A stretch of DNA of 64,000 nt from Bradyrhizobium sp. NDS-1 (GCF_032918005.1 NZ_CP136628.1:1287501-1351500), one strand, 5' to 3'. Positions 41,889 to 50,944 are shown, counted from the first letter of the stretch. A program made the numbers and translations. The notes: generated by a model from the letters alone, not told the origin.

Positions 41889-44120
41889 CTAGCGCGTTGG
41901 CTCCGAGAGGGCGGAGCGCAGCATCGCGGCAAGGTCCTTTCGCCGGAACGGCTTGGTCAGAATGCGGGCCTCGCCGACCCCGTCGGGCGTCTTGACGGGA
42001 TCCTGGCTGTAACCGGAGGTGAAGAGCACCTTGAGCCCGGGCCGCAGCTTGGTCGCCTGCCTCGCCAGCTCCGGCCCGAACATGCCGCCGGGCATGACGA
42101 CGTCGGTGAACAGCAGGTCGATGCCTTCGGTCTGGCGCAGCACGTCGAGCGCCGCGGGTCCGTTCGACCTCGTGATGACGCGGTAGCCGAGCGCCTTCAA
42201 TTCACTCTCGACATAGGCGCAGACCATGTCGTCGTCCTCGACGACGAGAATGGTCTCGTGTCCGTCGGCTGCGGTGACCCGCTCCGGCGGCGGCGGCTCC
42301 TCGGTCGGCGCCGTCGCGAGGCGGGGAAAGAACAGCCTGACGACGCTGCCTTGGCCGGGTTCGGACTGCATCTGCACCAGCCCGCCGGATTGTTGGGCAA
42401 ACCCGTAGACCATGCTGAGGCCGAGGCCTGTCCCCTTGCCGACCTCCTTGGTGGTGAAAAACGGCTCGAACGCGCGCCCCAAGACCTCGCTGCTCATGCC
42501 GCTGCCGGTGTCCGTGACGGCGACCATGACGTAGTCGCCCGGCCGCGGTTCGCCGTTGACGTCGAGGTCGGTTTCGCCGAGCGATGCGTTGCGCACTTCG
42601 ACCATCAGCTTGCCGCCGTCAGGCATCGCATCGCGCGCGTTGAGCACGAGGTTGAGGACGGCGGTCGCCAATTGGCCGGGATCGACGCTGGCGAGCCATA
42701 GGTCCGGCGCGAACGTGAAGCTGGACTCGATATGCTCGCCCAGCGTCCGCCGCAGAAGCTGCTTCATGCCGGTCACCTGCTCGGCGATGTCGACCTCCCG
42801 CGGCCGCAGCGGCTGCTTGCGCGCGAAGGCGAGCAGGCTTCGCGTCAGGTCGGAGCCGCGCTCGGCGGCGGTCGCAATGTCGTTGGCGATCCGGTGCAGT
42901 TCCGTGTTGCCCGCGAGCCTGTCGGCGAGGTGCTCCGAATTGCCGAGAATGACGGTCAGGAGATTATTGAAGTCATGCGCCACGCCGCCGGTGAGTTGGC
43001 CCATGGCTTCCATCTTCTGGGACTGGCTGAGCTTTTGGCTGAGATCGGCGATGGCGGCGCGCTGTTGCTCGAGCGATTCGGCCGTGCTGTTGAGCAGCGT
43101 CATCAATCCGCCGAGCTCGCCGCCCGGATGGGGCTCTGGAATGCGTGCGCTGAGATCGCCGCGACCGAGCCTTTTTGCCATGGCTGCGAGTCGTCCGATC
43201 TGGCGTCCGACGCTTACGGTCGCGAGCATCAATAGGCCGGCCAGAAGCAGCAGCAAGGCCACCGCAAGAATTGCCATGTCCTCGTAGAGCCGGCGGTTTG
43301 CCGCCGCGACCAGTCCATCCTTGGATCGTCCGACCATGATGGTGAGGCCGGCCTTGCGGATCGAGGGCGAGCGGGCGACGCCCCAGATGTGCGTGCGGCC
43401 CGCGCTGTCAGTGATCTCCCGAAACGGCTCGCCATCGGGTGCTGCCGCGAAGCGGAACAGGTCGGAGCCCGCAATGGATCCGCCGACGGGCACGCTCCAG
43501 CCGCCGCCTTTGGGGGCGGCCAGGACCGTTCCCTTGGCGTCGACGAACAGGATGTCCTTCTCGGCGAGCAGCCGCTTGTCGTGGAATTCCGCGAATTTGT
43601 TCAGGTTGAAGGACGCGAGCAGCACGAATTTCAGCGCGCCCGCCTCCGATCGCACGGGATAGGCGATCTGCAGTACCGAGAGCCCGGTGAGACGGCCGAA
43701 CACCGGCTCCACCGCGGCGACGCCTCGAAGATTCTTGACCTCTTTGAAATAGCCGCGGTCGTTCAGGTCGAGCGTGCGGTTGGTCCGCAGCGAGTCGCAG
43801 AACAGTCTGCCGTCGGGATCGATGGTCAGGATGCCCGTGAACTGCGGGTATTCTTCGCGCACTTCCGACAGAAACGCCGAGCACGCCGCCTTGTCGCGCG
43901 TGTCGAGGTCGCGGGCACGGGCGAGACCATAGTGAAGCTGGGTGGTGCCCTGAATCTTCTCGTCCAGATCGCTCGCGATGTCGTCGGCGGCTGCGGCCAG
44001 ATTGGCCAGGGCGGCGTTGATTTCGCTGGACCTGTTCTGCACGAAGCGCAGCCCGACGAGGGTCGCCGGCACCAGCATGGCCGCGATGACGAGGATCAGT
44101 AACCGGGTACGCAGGCTCAT
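41889..44120 (-). CDS. Membrane hybrid sensor histidine kinase / receiver
   Basis: A 743-residue hybrid kinase. A membrane helix (about 7-25), a periplasmic Cache-type domain (30-270, with FTGILTIDPDGRLFCDS and DLNDRGYFKEV), and a second helix (MAILAVALLLLLAGLLMLA near 285-305) are followed by HAMP. HisKA carries the phospho-His in VAHDFNNLLTVILG, and HATPase has NLVLNARDAMPDGG, DTGSGM and GKGTGLGLSMVYGF. A C-terminal REC domain follows (ETILVVEDDDMVCAYVE; Asp in LLFTDVVMPGG; Lys in TKPF). No HTH response regulator lies nearby. Cache domains often bind amino or organic acids. Confidence 0.95.
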   Translation of the reverse strand: MSLRTRLLILVIAAMLVPATLVGLRFVQNRSSEINAALANLAAAADDIASDLDEKIQGTTQLHYGLARARDLDTRDKAACSAFLSEVREEYPQFTGILTIDPDGRLFCDSLRTNRTLDLNDRGYFKEVKNLRGVAAVEPVFGRLTGLSVLQIAYPVRSEAGALKFVLLASFNLNKFAEFHDKRLLAEKDILFVDAKGTVLAAPKGGGWSVPVGGSIAGSDLFRFAAAPDGEPFREITDSAGRTHIWGVARSPSIRKAGLTIMVGRSKDGLVAAANRRLYEDMAILAVALLLLLAGLLMLATVSVGRQIGRLAAMAKRLGRGDLSARIPEPHPGGELGGLMTLLNSTAESLEQQRAAIADLSQKLSQSQKMEAMGQLTGGVAHDFNNLLTVILGNSEHLADRLAGNTELHRIANDIATAAERGSDLTRSLLAFARKQPLRPREVDIAEQVTGMKQLLRRTLGEHIESSFTFAPDLWLASVDPGQLATAVLNLVLNARDAMPDGGKLMVEVRNASLGETDLDVNGEPRPGDYVMVAVTDTGSGMSSEVLGRAFEPFFTTKEVGKGTGLGLSMVYGFAQQSGGLVQMQSEPGQGSVVRLFFPRLATAPTEEPPPPERVTAADGHETILVVEDDDMVCAYVESELKALGYRVITRSNGPAALDVLRQTEGIDLLFTDVVMPGGMFGPELARQATKLRPGLKVLFTSGYSQDPVKTPDGVGEARILTKPFRRKDLAAMLRSALSEPTR

Positions 44121-44380
44121 CGATGGGTGGTCCGCTCAGGTCGTCGCGTGTGCTGGTCCGAAGGTACAATTTGCGGCACCGTCGTTGGCCCAGTCCATAG
44201 CAATCGGCCCGAAAACCAGACCAAGCAACAAAGATTTCGAGCCGCGAGCGTTGCGGTGGCCAAGAGGAGGCTGGCGCCGCTTTCGCGTCATCCGGCATCA
44301 AGTTGCGCCGGCGCGCCGCGGCGTTAAGATCGTGGTCGATCCGTGCGCCGAAAGATCGCGCCGATGTGTGGAGGAAGCTG

Positions 44381-45160
44381 ATGTCCATCTCGGGCAAGGT
44401 TGATCCGGTGGTGCGTCCCGTCGCGGCGACCGACATCGCCGAGGCGCTGGTCGAAGGCCTGCGCGATTTCCAGGCGCTACCGCTTTACGGCCTCTGCTTC
44501 GGCGCGCTCTACGCCGCCGGCGGCATCGGCATCATGCTGTGCCTCACCGCCTACGGCATGATCTATCTGGTCTATCCCCTGGCGGCCGGCTTCGCGCTGA
44601 TCGGACCGTTCGTGGCGATCGGCCTCTATGAGGTCAGCCGCCGCCGCGAGCGGGGCGAGCCGGTGTCCTTCGGCGCGATCTGGTCCGCCGTGCGCTCGCG
44701 CAGCGAGATCGGCTGGATGGCGTTCGTCACGCTGTTCGTATTCGTGGTCTGGATGTACCAGGTGCGGCTTCTGATCGCGCTACTGCTCGGCCTCAACGCC
44801 TCCTTCTCCAGCCTTCAGGAATTCATGACCGTGGTTCTGACCACGAATGAAGGCCTGCTGTTCCTCGGCATCGGCAATGCGGTCGGTGCCGTGCTGTCGC
44901 TGCTCCTGTTCTCGCTGACCGTGGTGTCGTTTCCGCTGCTGCTCGATCGCGACGTCGATTTCGTCACGGCGATGGTGACGAGCGTGCGCGCGGTGGTGAC
45001 GAGCCCGCTGCCGATGATCTCGTGGGCCGCCGTGATCGTGATGCTGCTGGTCGTCTCGGCGCTGCCGTATTTTCTGGGGCTGATCGTGACGCTGCCGGTG
45101 CTCGGGCATGCGACGTGGCATTTGTATCGGCGGCTGGTGGTGCCGCTGCCGCAACTCTGA
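44381..45160 (+). CDS. DUF2189-type integral membrane protein
   Basis: A 259-residue protein with six to seven membrane helices. It starts MSISGKVDPVVRPVAATDIA behind GAGGAAGCTG. The stretch EALVEGLRDFQALPLYGLCF and GPFVAIGLYEVSRRRERGEP are the marks I associate with DUF2189, a family also described as cytochrome-oxidase-adjacent membrane proteins. The function is unknown. It is divergent from the hybrid kinase and convergent with the SRPBCC gene; no partner is evident. Confidence 0.85.
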   Translation: MSISGKVDPVVRPVAATDIAEALVEGLRDFQALPLYGLCFGALYAAGGIGIMLCLTAYGMIYLVYPLAAGFALIGPFVAIGLYEVSRRRERGEPVSFGAIWSAVRSRSEIGWMAFVTLFVFVVWMYQVRLLIALLLGLNASFSSLQEFMTVVLTTNEGLLFLGIGNAVGAVLSLLLFSLTVVSFPLLLDRDVDFVTAMVTSVRAVVTSPLPMISWAAVIVMLLVVSALPYFLGLIVTLPVLGHATWHLYRRLVVPLPQL

Positions 45161-45213
45161 CGTGGTGCGGACGAAGGCCGGACGAATACGTGTGATGCAT
45201 AGATTTGCAGCGC

Positions 45214-45726
45214 CTAAGGTATCTTGATCCCCATCGCCTTCAGCGCTTCCAGCAGCTTCACTGGAGGCGACATCGCGATCTGCGGCGCCTTGCCGGTCTC
45301 CAGCAGACTTTTCAGCCCCGACAGGATCGCGGGCCAGCCGGTGCGGCCGCCGGACAGGATGTCTTCGCTGAGCGGGCGATCATGGCGCTGGCTCAGGGTG
45401 ACGCGGACGGCTTCGCCGGCCGGCTCGATCTCATAGGTGACGACGGTGATGCCAAGTTTCTCGACGAGGCTGGGCCAGTTCACGTTCCACGTCACCGTCA
45501 GTTTCCTGGGTGGATCGTATTCGAACACCTCGCCGGAGATGTGCTCCGAACCGTCTGGCGCGCGCACGATGAAGGTGCCGCCGAGCTTCGGCTCCATCTC
45601 CACCGCGAAGCCGGAAAAGTACTCGCGGCTGAACTCGGCCGAGGTCAGTGCCTCCCAGACCTTCTCCGGCGTAGAGACGATGTAGATGGTGTAGACGGTG
45701 AGCGGCTTGAATTGGTCGAGGTTCAT
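45214..45726 (-). CDS. SRPBCC / AHSA1 domain protein
   Basis: A 170-residue protein with the Bet v1-like AHSA1 fold: YTIYIVSTPEKVWEALTSAE at the start, FVRAPDG-like strands in the middle, and a C-terminal helix (GWPAILSGLKSLLETGKA). This fold forms a hydrophobic cavity for lipids or aromatics. The gene lies 28 bases after an ArsR-type repressor gene on the same strand. That pairing is very common and suggests co-regulation in response to an unidentified ligand rather than metals. Confidence 0.92.
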   Translation of the reverse strand: MNLDQFKPLTVYTIYIVSTPEKVWEALTSAEFSREYFSGFAVEMEPKLGGTFIVRAPDGSEHISGEVFEYDPPRKLTVTWNVNWPSLVEKLGITVVTYEIEPAGEAVRVTLSQRHDRPLSEDILSGGRTGWPAILSGLKSLLETGKAPQIAMSPPVKLLEALKAMGIKIP

Positions 45727-45754
45727 CGTGCATCAAATCCTTCGTTGAGCGGAC

Positions 45755-46069
45755 TCACTCATCGCGCTTCTCCAACTGACGTTTCAACTCGCCGAGCGCT
45801 GCGAGCTTGCCGCGCTCGAATTTCTTGATCCATCGTTCCCCAATCTGATGGATCGGCACGGGGTTGAGATAGTGCAGCTTCTCGCGGCCATGCCTGATCG
45901 TGGTGACGAGATTGGCCTCCTCCAGAATCGTAAGGTGCTTGGTCACGGCCTGACGCGTCATCGCAAGGCCCTCGCAGAGCTCGTTCAGCGTCTGGCCGTT
46001 TCTGGCGTGAAGCCGGTCCAGCAGCGACCGGCGTGATGCGTCGGCGAGCGCTTTGAAGACCTCGTCCAT
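45755..46069 (-). CDS. ArsR family repressor paired with an SRPBCC protein
   Basis: A 104-residue winged-helix repressor. I choose ATG 46069 (MDEVFKALADASRRSLLDRL); the six-codon longer version would start at a TTG inside the operator. The HTH is in TLNELCEGLAMTRQAVTKHL, and the C-terminal part (LHYLNPVPIHQIGERWIKKF) is the usual extension of AHSA1-linked ArsR proteins. There are no metal-binding Cys motifs, so it is unlikely to sense metals. A perfect 20-bp palindrome just upstream is its probable operator. Confidence 0.92.
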   Translation of the reverse strand: MDEVFKALADASRRSLLDRLHARNGQTLNELCEGLAMTRQAVTKHLTILEEANLVTTIRHGREKLHYLNPVPIHQIGERWIKKFERGKLAALGELKRQLEKRDE

Positions 46070-46081
46070 GGCAGTGATATT

Positions 46082-46101
46082 ATGCAACCAAATGGTTGCA
46101 T
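46082..46101. promoter_or_regulatory. Palindromic ArsR operator
   Basis: ATGCAACCA-AA-TGGTTGCAT is a perfect inverted repeat of two 9-base arms, 12 bases upstream of the ArsR start. It lies between the ArsR gene and the divergent LysE gene, so both could be affected. Confidence 0.75.
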
Positions 46102-46193
46102 GTCAAGTGCGGCTTGGCGGGCAGCAACGCGCGGCTTCCGTTCCCGCCGCGGCCATGCATTAATGGGCGCAAAACCGCAGCGAGTCCCCCATC

Positions 46194-46811
46194 ATGTCCA
46201 TGCAAGCCTATCTCGCCTTCGTCGCCGCCTGCATCGCGCTGGCGCTGCTGCCGGGGCCGATCGTCACTCTCGTCATCGCCAACGGCCTGCGTCACGGCAC
46301 GCGTGCCGCGCTGACCAACGTTGCCGGTGCGCAGGCCGGGCTTGCCATCGTCATCGGCATCGTCGCGGTCGGCCTGACCTCGCTGATGTCCACCATGGGC
46401 TACTGGTTCGACTGGGTGCGCTTTGCCGGCGCCGCCTATTTGATCTGGCTCGGCATCAAGCTGGTCTGGACGCCGGTCGAGGGCGTCGATGTCGACGCGC
46501 CGCCTCCGCCGCCGCGCGGCGGCTTCTTCCTGCAAGGGTTCCTGGTGCTGCTGTCGAACCCGAAAGTGCTTGTGTTCTTCGGCGCCTTCATCCCGCAGTT
46601 CATGGACATGAACCAGCCGCACTTTCCGCAAGTCGCGCTGCTGGGCGCGACCTTCATGATCACCGCCGTGGTGACTGATGCGCTCTATGCCATTGCCGCC
46701 GGCCGTGCGCGAAAATTCTTCTCGGCGCGCCGCACTCGGATGATGTCGCGCATCTCCGGCGGCTTCATGATCGGCGGCGGCATCTGGCTGGCGCTGACGC
46801 GGGCGAAATGA
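46194..46811 (+). CDS. LysE/RhtB family amino-acid exporter
   Basis: A 205-residue inner-membrane protein with about six helices. It opens MSMQAYLAFVAACIALALLP with GPIVTLVIANGLRHGTRAAL, the conserved first helix and loop of the LysE family. NPKVLVFFGAFIPQFMD is the second signature, and a basic helix ends the protein. These proteins export amino acids, homoserine lactones or related compounds. It is divergent from the ArsR-SRPBCC pair across the operator palindrome and convergent with the N-formylglutamate amidohydrolase. The substrate is not evident. Confidence 0.92.
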   Translation: MSMQAYLAFVAACIALALLPGPIVTLVIANGLRHGTRAALTNVAGAQAGLAIVIGIVAVGLTSLMSTMGYWFDWVRFAGAAYLIWLGIKLVWTPVEGVDVDAPPPPPRGGFFLQGFLVLLSNPKVLVFFGAFIPQFMDMNQPHFPQVALLGATFMITAVVTDALYAIAAGRARKFFSARRTRMMSRISGGFMIGGGIWLALTRAK

Positions 46812-46814
46812 CGC

Positions 46815-47618
46815 CTAGGCCAGTTGCACCGGCTTCAACTCCGCCGCGATCTCGCTGAGGATCCTCGCCAGCCGTTCGGCCCATTGCTGCTGGCCGGACT
46901 GGTCGGCGATGAGATCCTGCCGGATCTCGATGCCGGTGTTGACGAGGCCGCGCGCCTCGCCGTGCACGGGAATCGTGTAGTCGGTGAGGTCGTTCACCGC
47001 ATAGGGCTCGTTGTCGCCGACGACGAGATCGCCTTCGGCGCGAAGGTGTCTCAACAGCAGTTGCGGCAGCACGGTGTCGCGGTTGTACAGCGCGCCGATG
47101 TGCCAGGGCCGCGTGACGCCGGCATAGACGGGCGTGAAGCTGTGCAGCGACACCAGCACCGTCGGCTGCTGCTGGTGTTGGCGGCGGCTGATCGCGGCAT
47201 CGATGCGATCATGATAGGGCTCGAAAATTTCGCGACGCCGCGCCTCGCGTTGCCATTCCGAAATCCCTTCGTTGCCCGGGATCGCGGTGGCCTCGGAGAC
47301 GACCGGGATCGAGCTCGCCGCTTCGGGCGGGCGGTTGCAGTCGATCACGAGCCGCGAATAGCGCTGCGCGATCAGATGCGCATCGAGCAGTTGGGCCAGC
47401 CGCTCGGCGACGCCGGCGATGCCGATGTCCCAGCCGATGTGCCGCGTCAGCTCGGCCTCGGTGACGCCGAGGCCGCCGAGCGCGCGCGGCAGCATCCGCC
47501 CGTAATGATCCGCGGTGAGCAGGAAGGGCGATGTCGCTTGCGCATTCACCTCATGCACGGGCGGAATGTCGCCCTCGCCGAGCAGTTGATCGGTCGCCTC
47601 GGCCGTGTGCTGGTCCAT
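46815..47618 (-). CDS. N-formylglutamate amidohydrolase family protein
   Basis: A 267-residue zinc-dependent amidohydrolase. Motifs are HYGRMLPRALGGLGVTEAEL and HIGWDIGIAG at the front, VIDCNRPP with the metal-binding region near 92, LVSLHSFTPVYAG with a likely His ligand, and GEARGLVNTGIEIRQDLI near 228. The family hydrolyses N-formyl-L-glutamate in histidine breakdown, but many members are outside hut operons and of unknown substrate, as here. It is divergent from the gamma-glutamylcyclotransferase-like gene with 75 bases between; both may act on glutamyl compounds. Confidence 0.9.
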   Translation of the reverse strand: MDQHTAEATDQLLGEGDIPPVHEVNAQATSPFLLTADHYGRMLPRALGGLGVTEAELTRHIGWDIGIAGVAERLAQLLDAHLIAQRYSRLVIDCNRPPEAASSIPVVSEATAIPGNEGISEWQREARRREIFEPYHDRIDAAISRRQHQQQPTVLVSLHSFTPVYAGVTRPWHIGALYNRDTVLPQLLLRHLRAEGDLVVGDNEPYAVNDLTDYTIPVHGEARGLVNTGIEIRQDLIADQSGQQQWAERLARILSEIAAELKPVQLA

Positions 47619-47693
47619 CCTGATTGCCTATGAAACGATTACGTGTCTAAACGGAGTATCGATATTGCACCGACGTCGCAACGTTAGAACAGC

Positions 47694-48092
47694 ATGACCT
47701 CCGATCGCCTCTTCGTCTACGGCACCTTGATGCGCGGCTTCGACCATCCGATGGCGCGGCTGCTGGCGGGGCATGCGGATTTCCTGGGCGAAGCGACCTG
47801 CCGCGGCCGGCTCGTTCTGGTGAAGCATTATCCAGGATTGCTGCTGTCGGAAGCGGCCTGCGACATCGTCCATGGCGAACTCTTTCGGATGCACGTGCCG
47901 GGCGAGCTGCTGGGCGAGCTCGACATGTACGAGGCCTGCGGCGAAGGCTTTCCGGAGCCGACCGAATATCTGCGCCGGCTGGTCGACGTCACGCGCGCCG
48001 ACGGCGCCGCCGAGAAGGCCTGGACTTATGTCTACAACTGGCCCGCCACCAGCCTGCCGGTCATTGAGTCCGGGCGCTTTCTGGAACACTAG
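47694..48092 (+). CDS. Gamma-glutamylcyclotransferase (AIG2-like) family protein
   Basis: A 132-residue protein with the GGCT/AIG2-like beta barrel. It starts MTSDRLFVYGTLMRGFDHPM, where VYGTL forms the substrate loop; the catalytic Glu is probably in LDMYEACGEGFPEPTEYLRR. Family members release 5-oxoproline from gamma-glutamyl amines or peptides. Its last four bases overlap the end of the convergent heme-protein gene. The divergent neighbour acts on N-formylglutamate-like compounds, which may be coincidence. Confidence 0.9.
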   Translation: MTSDRLFVYGTLMRGFDHPMARLLAGHADFLGEATCRGRLVLVKHYPGLLLSEAACDIVHGELFRMHVPGELLGELDMYEACGEGFPEPTEYLRRLVDVTRADGAAEKAWTYVYNWPATSLPVIESGRFLEH

Positions 48093-48652
48093 GCCGACAG
48101 CACCTCCTTCACCACGCGCACGTCGACTTCGTGCTCGACGTAATTCCACTCCTCAGTCCGCCTGAGCATCGCGACCAGCTCCTCGAACAGCGAGGCATCC
48201 GCGGGGGCGAATTCGAACCAGGTCAGGAAGTCGAAGGGGCCGCCGAGGTCGCGGCAATGGTAGAGCTGGCGCGCGATGGCGGGCAGGTAGCGCATGCTGC
48301 TCGCGATGTGGTGCGATCTGTCCTCGAAGATCTTGCGGCGCTCTTCCTGCGTCAGCTCCCACCAGGCCTGCGACTTGCGGATCGGGATCAGCGCCGCGGA
48401 GGTCGCCTCGATCCGGCCGAGCCCCGCTTGCACGGCCACGAGCTGCTGCTTCTCGGGCCTTTCGGTGTAGCGCAGGCTGCTCGCCACGCCGACCAGCCGC
48501 CACGCATTGCGCGAGGGCACAAGCGGCAACGAGACCGCCTCGCTGTCGGTCACCGACAGCGCCGGTACGAAGGGCAGGGGCTCGCCCGTCACTGCTGAAA
48601 TCGAGGTCACCCGCCAGCCCCCGCTCTGGCCGCCGCGAAACGTCCTGAACAT
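48089..48652 (-). CDS. Chlorite dismutase-like heme protein (short lineage)
   Basis: A 187-residue protein of the dimeric, short chlorite dismutase lineage, known from Nitrobacter. The proximal heme His is likely in RSHHIASSMRYLPAIARQLY (near 117-120) and the distal Arg in ALIPIRKSQAWWELTQEERR (near 96). The C-terminal strands DFLTWFEFAPADASLF and WNYVEHEVDVRV are characteristic. Such enzymes can turn chlorite into chloride and oxygen, but the physiological role outside perchlorate reducers is unsettled; it may handle reactive chlorine or peroxide. It is transcribed alone, with a family B repeat before it. Confidence 0.9.
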   Translation of the reverse strand: MFRTFRGGQSGGWRVTSISAVTGEPLPFVPALSVTDSEAVSLPLVPSRNAWRLVGVASSLRYTERPEKQQLVAVQAGLGRIEATSAALIPIRKSQAWWELTQEERRKIFEDRSHHIASSMRYLPAIARQLYHCRDLGGPFDFLTWFEFAPADASLFEELVAMLRRTEEWNYVEHEVDVRVVKEVLSA

Positions 48653-48693
48653 GGCCCATGGAAGCGTGGAACCGGGCGCGGTTCAAGCGTTTC

Positions 48694-48797
48694 GTCATTC
48701 CGGGGCGCGCGAAGCGCGAACCCGGAATCCATTTCTCCCAGCATTCCGGCGGCCCAATGGATTCCGGGCTCGCCCCTTCGGGGCGCCTCGGAATGAC
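48694..48797. repeat. Palindromic intergenic repeat, family B
   Basis: Ends GTCATTCCGGGGCGCGC and GCGCCTCGGAATGAC with inner CCCGGAATCCATT...AATGGATTCCGGG. It lies between the divergent chlorite-dismutase-like gene and dnaG. Confidence 0.88.
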
Positions 48798-48922
48798 GGG
48801 ATCCAAGCCCTGTGCATAGGTCGAATAACCCGGATAACCCGGACAAACCTGACTTCTGGCGAGGCCGCACCTATATGCCTGATCCCAACCCGACTCACAG
48901 GGTTTCGCGCTACACAGGCCCC

Positions 48923-50944
48923 ATGCGCTTCACGCCCCAATTCCTCGACGAGCTTCGTGCCCGGCTTTCGGTCTCCGAAGTCGTGGGCAAGCGCGTGAAG
49001 TTGAAGAAGGCGGGGCGGGAGTGGAAGGGGCTGTCGCCGTTCCAGCAGGAAAAGACGCCGTCCTTCTACGTCAACGACCAGAAGGGATTTTACCACGACT
49101 TCTCCTCCGGCAAGCACGGCGACATCATCAGCTTCGTGATGGAGACCGACGGCCTGCCGTTCGCCGAGGCCGTCGAGCGGCTCGCGAGCATGGCCGGTCT
49201 GGCGCTGCCGGCGGTGACGCCCGATGCGGCGCGGCAGGAGCAGCGGCGCCGCACGCTGCACGACGTCATGGATCTTGCCGCGACCCATTTCGCGGAGACG
49301 CTGGCCTCGCGCGTCGGGGCGAAAGCGCGTGGCTATCTCGCCGACCGCGCCATCTCGCCGGCGACGCAATTGCAGTTCCGGCTCGGCTATGCCTCGCCCG
49401 ATCGCTTCGCGCTGAAGGAGCATCTCGGCAAGCTCGGCGTTTCCGTCGAGGACATGGTCGAGACCGGGCTCTTGGTGGCCGGTGACGACATTCCCGTGCC
49501 TTACGACCGCTTCCGCGACCGCGTGATGTTTCCGATCACGGATCTGCGCGGCCGCGTCATCGCCTTTGGCGGGCGCGCGCTGGAGAAGGACGTTCCGGCC
49601 AAATATCTGAACTCGCCGGAGACGCCGCTCTTCCACAAGGGCGACAATCTCTACAACCACCAGACCGCGCGCAAAGCCACCCATGACGGCAGCGTGCTCG
49701 TCGTGGTCGAGGGCTATGTCGACGTCATCGCGATGGTGACCGCGGGCTTTGCCGGCAGCGTCGCGCCGCTCGGCACCGCGCTCACCGAAAGTCAGCTCGC
49801 GCTGCTCTGGAAGATGGCGGACGAGCCGATCCTCTGCTTCGACGGCGACCGCGCCGGCCAGAAGGCCGCGTATCGTGCCGCCGATCTCGCGCTGCCCTTC
49901 CTCACACCCGGCAAGAGCCTGCGCTTTGCGCTGCTGCCGGAGGGACAGGACCCCGACGATCTCGTCCGCTCCGGGGGGCGCGGCGCGATGGAGGAGGTGA
50001 TCGGGGCTGCCCGTCCGCTCGCCGACATGATCTGGTCGCGCGAGCTCGAAGGCGGCAATTTCGCCACCCCCGAACGCCGCGCCGCGCTGGAAGCGCGCAT
50101 TAGGGAGCTGACCAACGGCATCCGTGACGAGGTGGTGCGGCGCTATTACCGCGACGAATTCGTCGAGCGGCTGCAGCGCGCCTTTGCCCCGGAAGGCGGG
50201 CGCGGCGGCTTCGGCGGCCGGAGCAATTTCCGCCAGGGCGGCGGCCGCCAATTCCAGCCCAGAGGCGGGGGAGGCGCGAATCGATTCGGCGGTCAGGGCT
50301 TCGGTGGTCAGGGATACGGAGGCCGCCGCGGTCCGTCTGGCCCTACCCCGCTACCTTCTGGCCCCTATCAGGCGGCGAGCCCCCAACTGGCGGCCAGCCC
50401 GATCATGAAGGGTCAGCGCAGCGCCATCTCCCGCCGGGAGGCCCTGATTCTGCAAAGCCTGATCAACCACCCCTGGCTGCTACACGACCATCTCGAGGAG
50501 GTCGCGGCCCTGGAGCTCGCCCATCCCGAGGCCCACAAGCTCAGGGCCGGCATCATCGCCGCCTTCGCCAACGATCATCACCATTCCCCGGACCCCGGCG
50601 AGCTCGCCGAGAAGATGCGCAGCGATCTCGAGAAGGGCGGATTTTCACAAGTCCTTCAAAGAGTTGAGGCCGGTATCACGACCGCGGCGGTGTGGGGTGC
50701 CCGCGAAGGCGCGGCCAGGGACGACGTTCTCTCCACCTGGCACCAGCTCGTTGCCTTGCATCGGCAATACCATTCACTACTTAGAGAGCTGAAGGACGCC
50801 GAGCTGGCCTTGGGGGAAGACCCCAGCGAGGCCAATTTGGCGTGGCTGCGTGACGTCAAGGCGCGTCTGGCCGAGGTCGACGGCACCGAAGCCCTGATCG
50901 AGGGTTTTGGCGAGCTGTCGGGCCGGCTCCAGAAGAGCATGTGA
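48923..50944 (+). CDS. dnaG: DNA primase without zinc-binding ligands
   Basis: A 673-residue primase that lays RNA primers for replication. ATG 48923 starts MRFTPQFLDELRARLSVSEV; the frame open to 48812 is spurious. In the N-terminal CHC2 region the zinc ligands are all replaced: the sequence reads GLSPFQQEK where C-C-P-F-H is usual, and YHDFSSGKHGD where YHCFGCG is usual. The TOPRIM core is intact (VVVEGYVDVIAM; CFDGDRAGQKAA). A Gly/Arg/Gln-rich linker near 430-480 leads to the C-terminal DnaB-binding helical domain. rpoD follows on the same strand. Confidence 0.96.
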   Translation: MRFTPQFLDELRARLSVSEVVGKRVKLKKAGREWKGLSPFQQEKTPSFYVNDQKGFYHDFSSGKHGDIISFVMETDGLPFAEAVERLASMAGLALPAVTPDAARQEQRRRTLHDVMDLAATHFAETLASRVGAKARGYLADRAISPATQLQFRLGYASPDRFALKEHLGKLGVSVEDMVETGLLVAGDDIPVPYDRFRDRVMFPITDLRGRVIAFGGRALEKDVPAKYLNSPETPLFHKGDNLYNHQTARKATHDGSVLVVVEGYVDVIAMVTAGFAGSVAPLGTALTESQLALLWKMADEPILCFDGDRAGQKAAYRAADLALPFLTPGKSLRFALLPEGQDPDDLVRSGGRGAMEEVIGAARPLADMIWSRELEGGNFATPERRAALEARIRELTNGIRDEVVRRYYRDEFVERLQRAFAPEGGRGGFGGRSNFRQGGGRQFQPRGGGGANRFGGQGFGGQGYGGRRGPSGPTPLPSGPYQAASPQLAASPIMKGQRSAISRREALILQSLINHPWLLHDHLEEVAALELAHPEAHKLRAGIIAAFANDHHHSPDPGELAEKMRSDLEKGGFSQVLQRVEAGITTAAVWGAREGAARDDVLSTWHQLVALHRQYHSLLRELKDAELALGEDPSEANLAWLRDVKARLAEVDGTEALIEGFGELSGRLQKSM

